This document shows, in pieces, positions 52,945 through 54,151 of a stretch of DNA of 54,151 nt. The translations under genes and the position numbers were made by a program. The DNA is from a virus. The notes beneath the pieces are model-generated. The model had not been told where the DNA came from and ran no database searches. It saw only the letters and a program-made list of their open reading frames with translations. Each line of letters starts with the position of its first letter. Within the stretch, counting starts at the first letter, position 1. The DNA lies in IMG/VR virus record IMGVR_UViG_3300044960_000107, positions 1-54,151 of that record; one strand, 5' to 3'.

Positions 52945-54151
52945 TAGCTCTCCGGCGAGGTGAGGACACTGCCGAGGTTCTCTACGCCTTCCTCGTTGAG
53001 GTCGATGTCTATTCCATATACGCGCTGGACGCCGCCGAAGCCGCCGCGCAGGATGGGGCCGGCATGCGCCCTGATCGTGTCGCCGACGTCGAAGTCAAGG
53101 AAGGGCTCTGGCGCGATCCCGGCCTGTGGGACCCAGGAGATGATCTGGCGCATCTTCGAGCGGAAAGCGAGCTCCTCCTGAGCAAGCGCGGTCAGGGTCG
53201 CGAAGCTCGCCGGGTTGCTCGCGCTGAACTGCCCGACGATGTGAGGGTGGTTGGCGAAGTGCTCCATCGTCCCGTAGACGCTTATCGAGGGGTTGTCGTA
53301 GGCGCCTGAGTCGAAGGCTGCGCCGCCGACGGCCGAGTTGCTGCCGACGCCGACCACGGCGTTCGAGAAGGTCTGAGCGTCGACGAGTCGGGTGACACGC
53401 ACGCAGTTCGAGCCTGCGCGCGCATAGGTGAAGACAGCGTTGGGACGGTCCGCGCCGCGCCGCTGGCTCATGATGAGGTCTGCGCGACAGTTCTCCTTGA
53501 CGCGGAACTCGTAGTCGAGCCCGTCGAGCATATCGCTCGTCTCGATGAAGGCGTCGTAGATCATCTTGCCCTCGAAGTTGAGGACGTAGACTGGGGTGGC
53601 GGGCCAGCCGCCAATGACGTCGATGGGTAGGCCGCCCTTCCACTGCTTCGAGTTCGCGATCAGTGCGTTGAGGGCGTCGCCTATGCGGGCGGTGAACCGG
53701 GGCCCGGGCGGGTTGCCGCCCTGGGGGTTCATGAAGTGGTGGCCCTGGTTGTCGATGCAGGCGCGCTTCTGAAGAAGCTGCATGATTCCGAAGGCGACGA
53801 CCATCGTGCTCTGTCCCTCACCAGCGCCGTCGTCCTGCATCTGCCAGATCGGTCCGCAGAAGCGGAGCCGGTAGATCGGGGTCGGGTCGGTGTTCGAGAC
53901 CGGCTCCTGGCGGTATGCCTTCAGGAAGCGCAGGATCGGCCAGACGAGAGGGAAGCCGTCGCTGTGCGTGATGAGCATGCGGTCGTCATCTGCTGGAAGG
54001 CGGAACGACGCGCTCTCAGGTCGGTTGAGTCTCCAGGAGAACTTTCGATCGGTGGCGATGTTCGTGACGTCGAGCAGGTTGGTGCCGTTGCGGTCGGCGA
54101 TGACGAGCTTCCACTTGACGCCAGTGCGCGGGGCAAGGATGAGGGGTGGCA
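52944..54151 (-). CDS. Tail hub (Gp37-like) protein, 5' end at the window edge
   Basis: At least 402 residues running off the right edge. Opening KWKLVIADRNGTNLLDVTNI then WRLNRPESASFRLP matches the ReqiPepy6 Gp37-like hub family; the C-terminal DFDVGDTIRAHAGP is also typical. The last bases of the window (TGCCACCCC on the minus strand) would be an ATG/GTG/TTG-CCA-CCC start if one more base preceded them; the circular join supplies T, giving TTG, while keeping the Dit-like gene open. Confidence 0.75.
   Translation of the reverse strand, partial: PPLILAPRTGVKWKLVIADRNGTNLLDVTNIATDRKFSWRLNRPESASFRLPADDDRMLITHSDGFPLVWPILRFLKAYRQEPVSNTDPTPIYRLRFCGPIWQMQDDGAGEGQSTMVVAFGIMQLLQKRACIDNQGHHFMNPQGGNPPGPRFTARIGDALNALIANSKQWKGGLPIDVIGGWPATPVYVLNFEGKMIYDAFIETSDMLDGLDYEFRVKENCRADLIMSQRRGADRPNAVFTYARAGSNCVRVTRLVDAQTFSNAVVGVGSNSAVGGAAFDSGAYDNPSISVYGTMEHFANHPHIVGQFSASNPASFATLTALAQEELAFRSKMRQIISWVPQAGIAPEPFLDFDVGDTIRAHAGPILRGGFGGVQRVYGIDIDLNEEGVENLGSVLTSPES

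Overview
The window is almost certainly (nearly) all of one tailed-phage genome: an actinobacteriophage-like siphovirus with high GC and frequent GTG/TTG starts. Nearly everything is on the minus strand, so transcription runs from high to low coordinates. The gene order is that of long non-contractile-tailed phages (terminase, portal, protease, capsid, connectors, tail tube, chaperone, tape measure, hub, fibre, lysis). The host cannot be named from sequence; an actinobacterium is an inference from the protein families and from start-site motifs resembling those of cluster K mycobacteriophages. No integrase, DNA polymerase or rRNA is visible. The two window ends fall inside the tail module, and joining them keeps one reading frame open, so the molecule may be circular or circularly permuted.

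Layout, in minus-strand transcription order. 47753-43254 is an immunity/early block: an XRE repressor on the plus strand diverges from an early operon with a secreted CAP-domain protein, a PD-(D/E)XK nuclease, a phiC31 gp3-like protein and SSB. 43223-37623 is a long chain of small, translationally coupled genes with a fused nucleotide-metabolism enzyme and a RusA resolvase, leading to a primase/helicase pair (37626-35393). 35129-35392 is a non-coding, iteron-rich candidate origin or operator. 35128-31839 holds a zinc-ribbon sigma-like factor and an HNH nuclease. 30410-30548 is a divergent promoter; rightward from it are four plus-strand genes (HicA-like, lipoprotein) ending at a terminator, and leftward are small genes including DprA and an unusual secreted/HTH fusion. 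25919-23730 has a RecA-like ATPase and zinc-ribbon genes. 23663-19915 has small genes, ASCH, ParB-like and an ABC-ATPase/GNAT (Mom-like) protein. 19943-13835 carries terminase, an RNA cluster (tRNA-Met-like, a tmRNA-like element, tRNA-Gln), portal, protease and capsid. 13731-317 carries connectors and tail. The module continues at the right end (54151-48036): hub, fibres, endolysin, holin-type membrane proteins and a metallophosphoesterase.

Three regulatory layers are visible. (1) Five early promoters share TTGACACC, a 17-bp spacer, GAC-Y/A-(A/C)T and a downstream TGTCACGGTAGATCGA element. (2) Seven copies of an inverted repeat, each exactly 42 bp long with CATAG...CTATG arms, sit at module boundaries. 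(3) Four late genes have GATAGRCGC placed 4-5 nt before the start codon with no good Shine-Dalgarno; at two loci a 42-bp repeat lies just upstream. The arms of (2) and the box of (3) share ATAGRCGC. The arrangement strongly recalls the SAS/ESAS elements of cluster K mycobacteriophages, and the phage's own sigma-like protein is a candidate reader.

The most unusual RNA is a 90-nt element between the two tRNA genes. It has a tmRNA-type acceptor with G3-U70, a T arm, no D stem, and a long hairpin where the tmRNA message domain should be.
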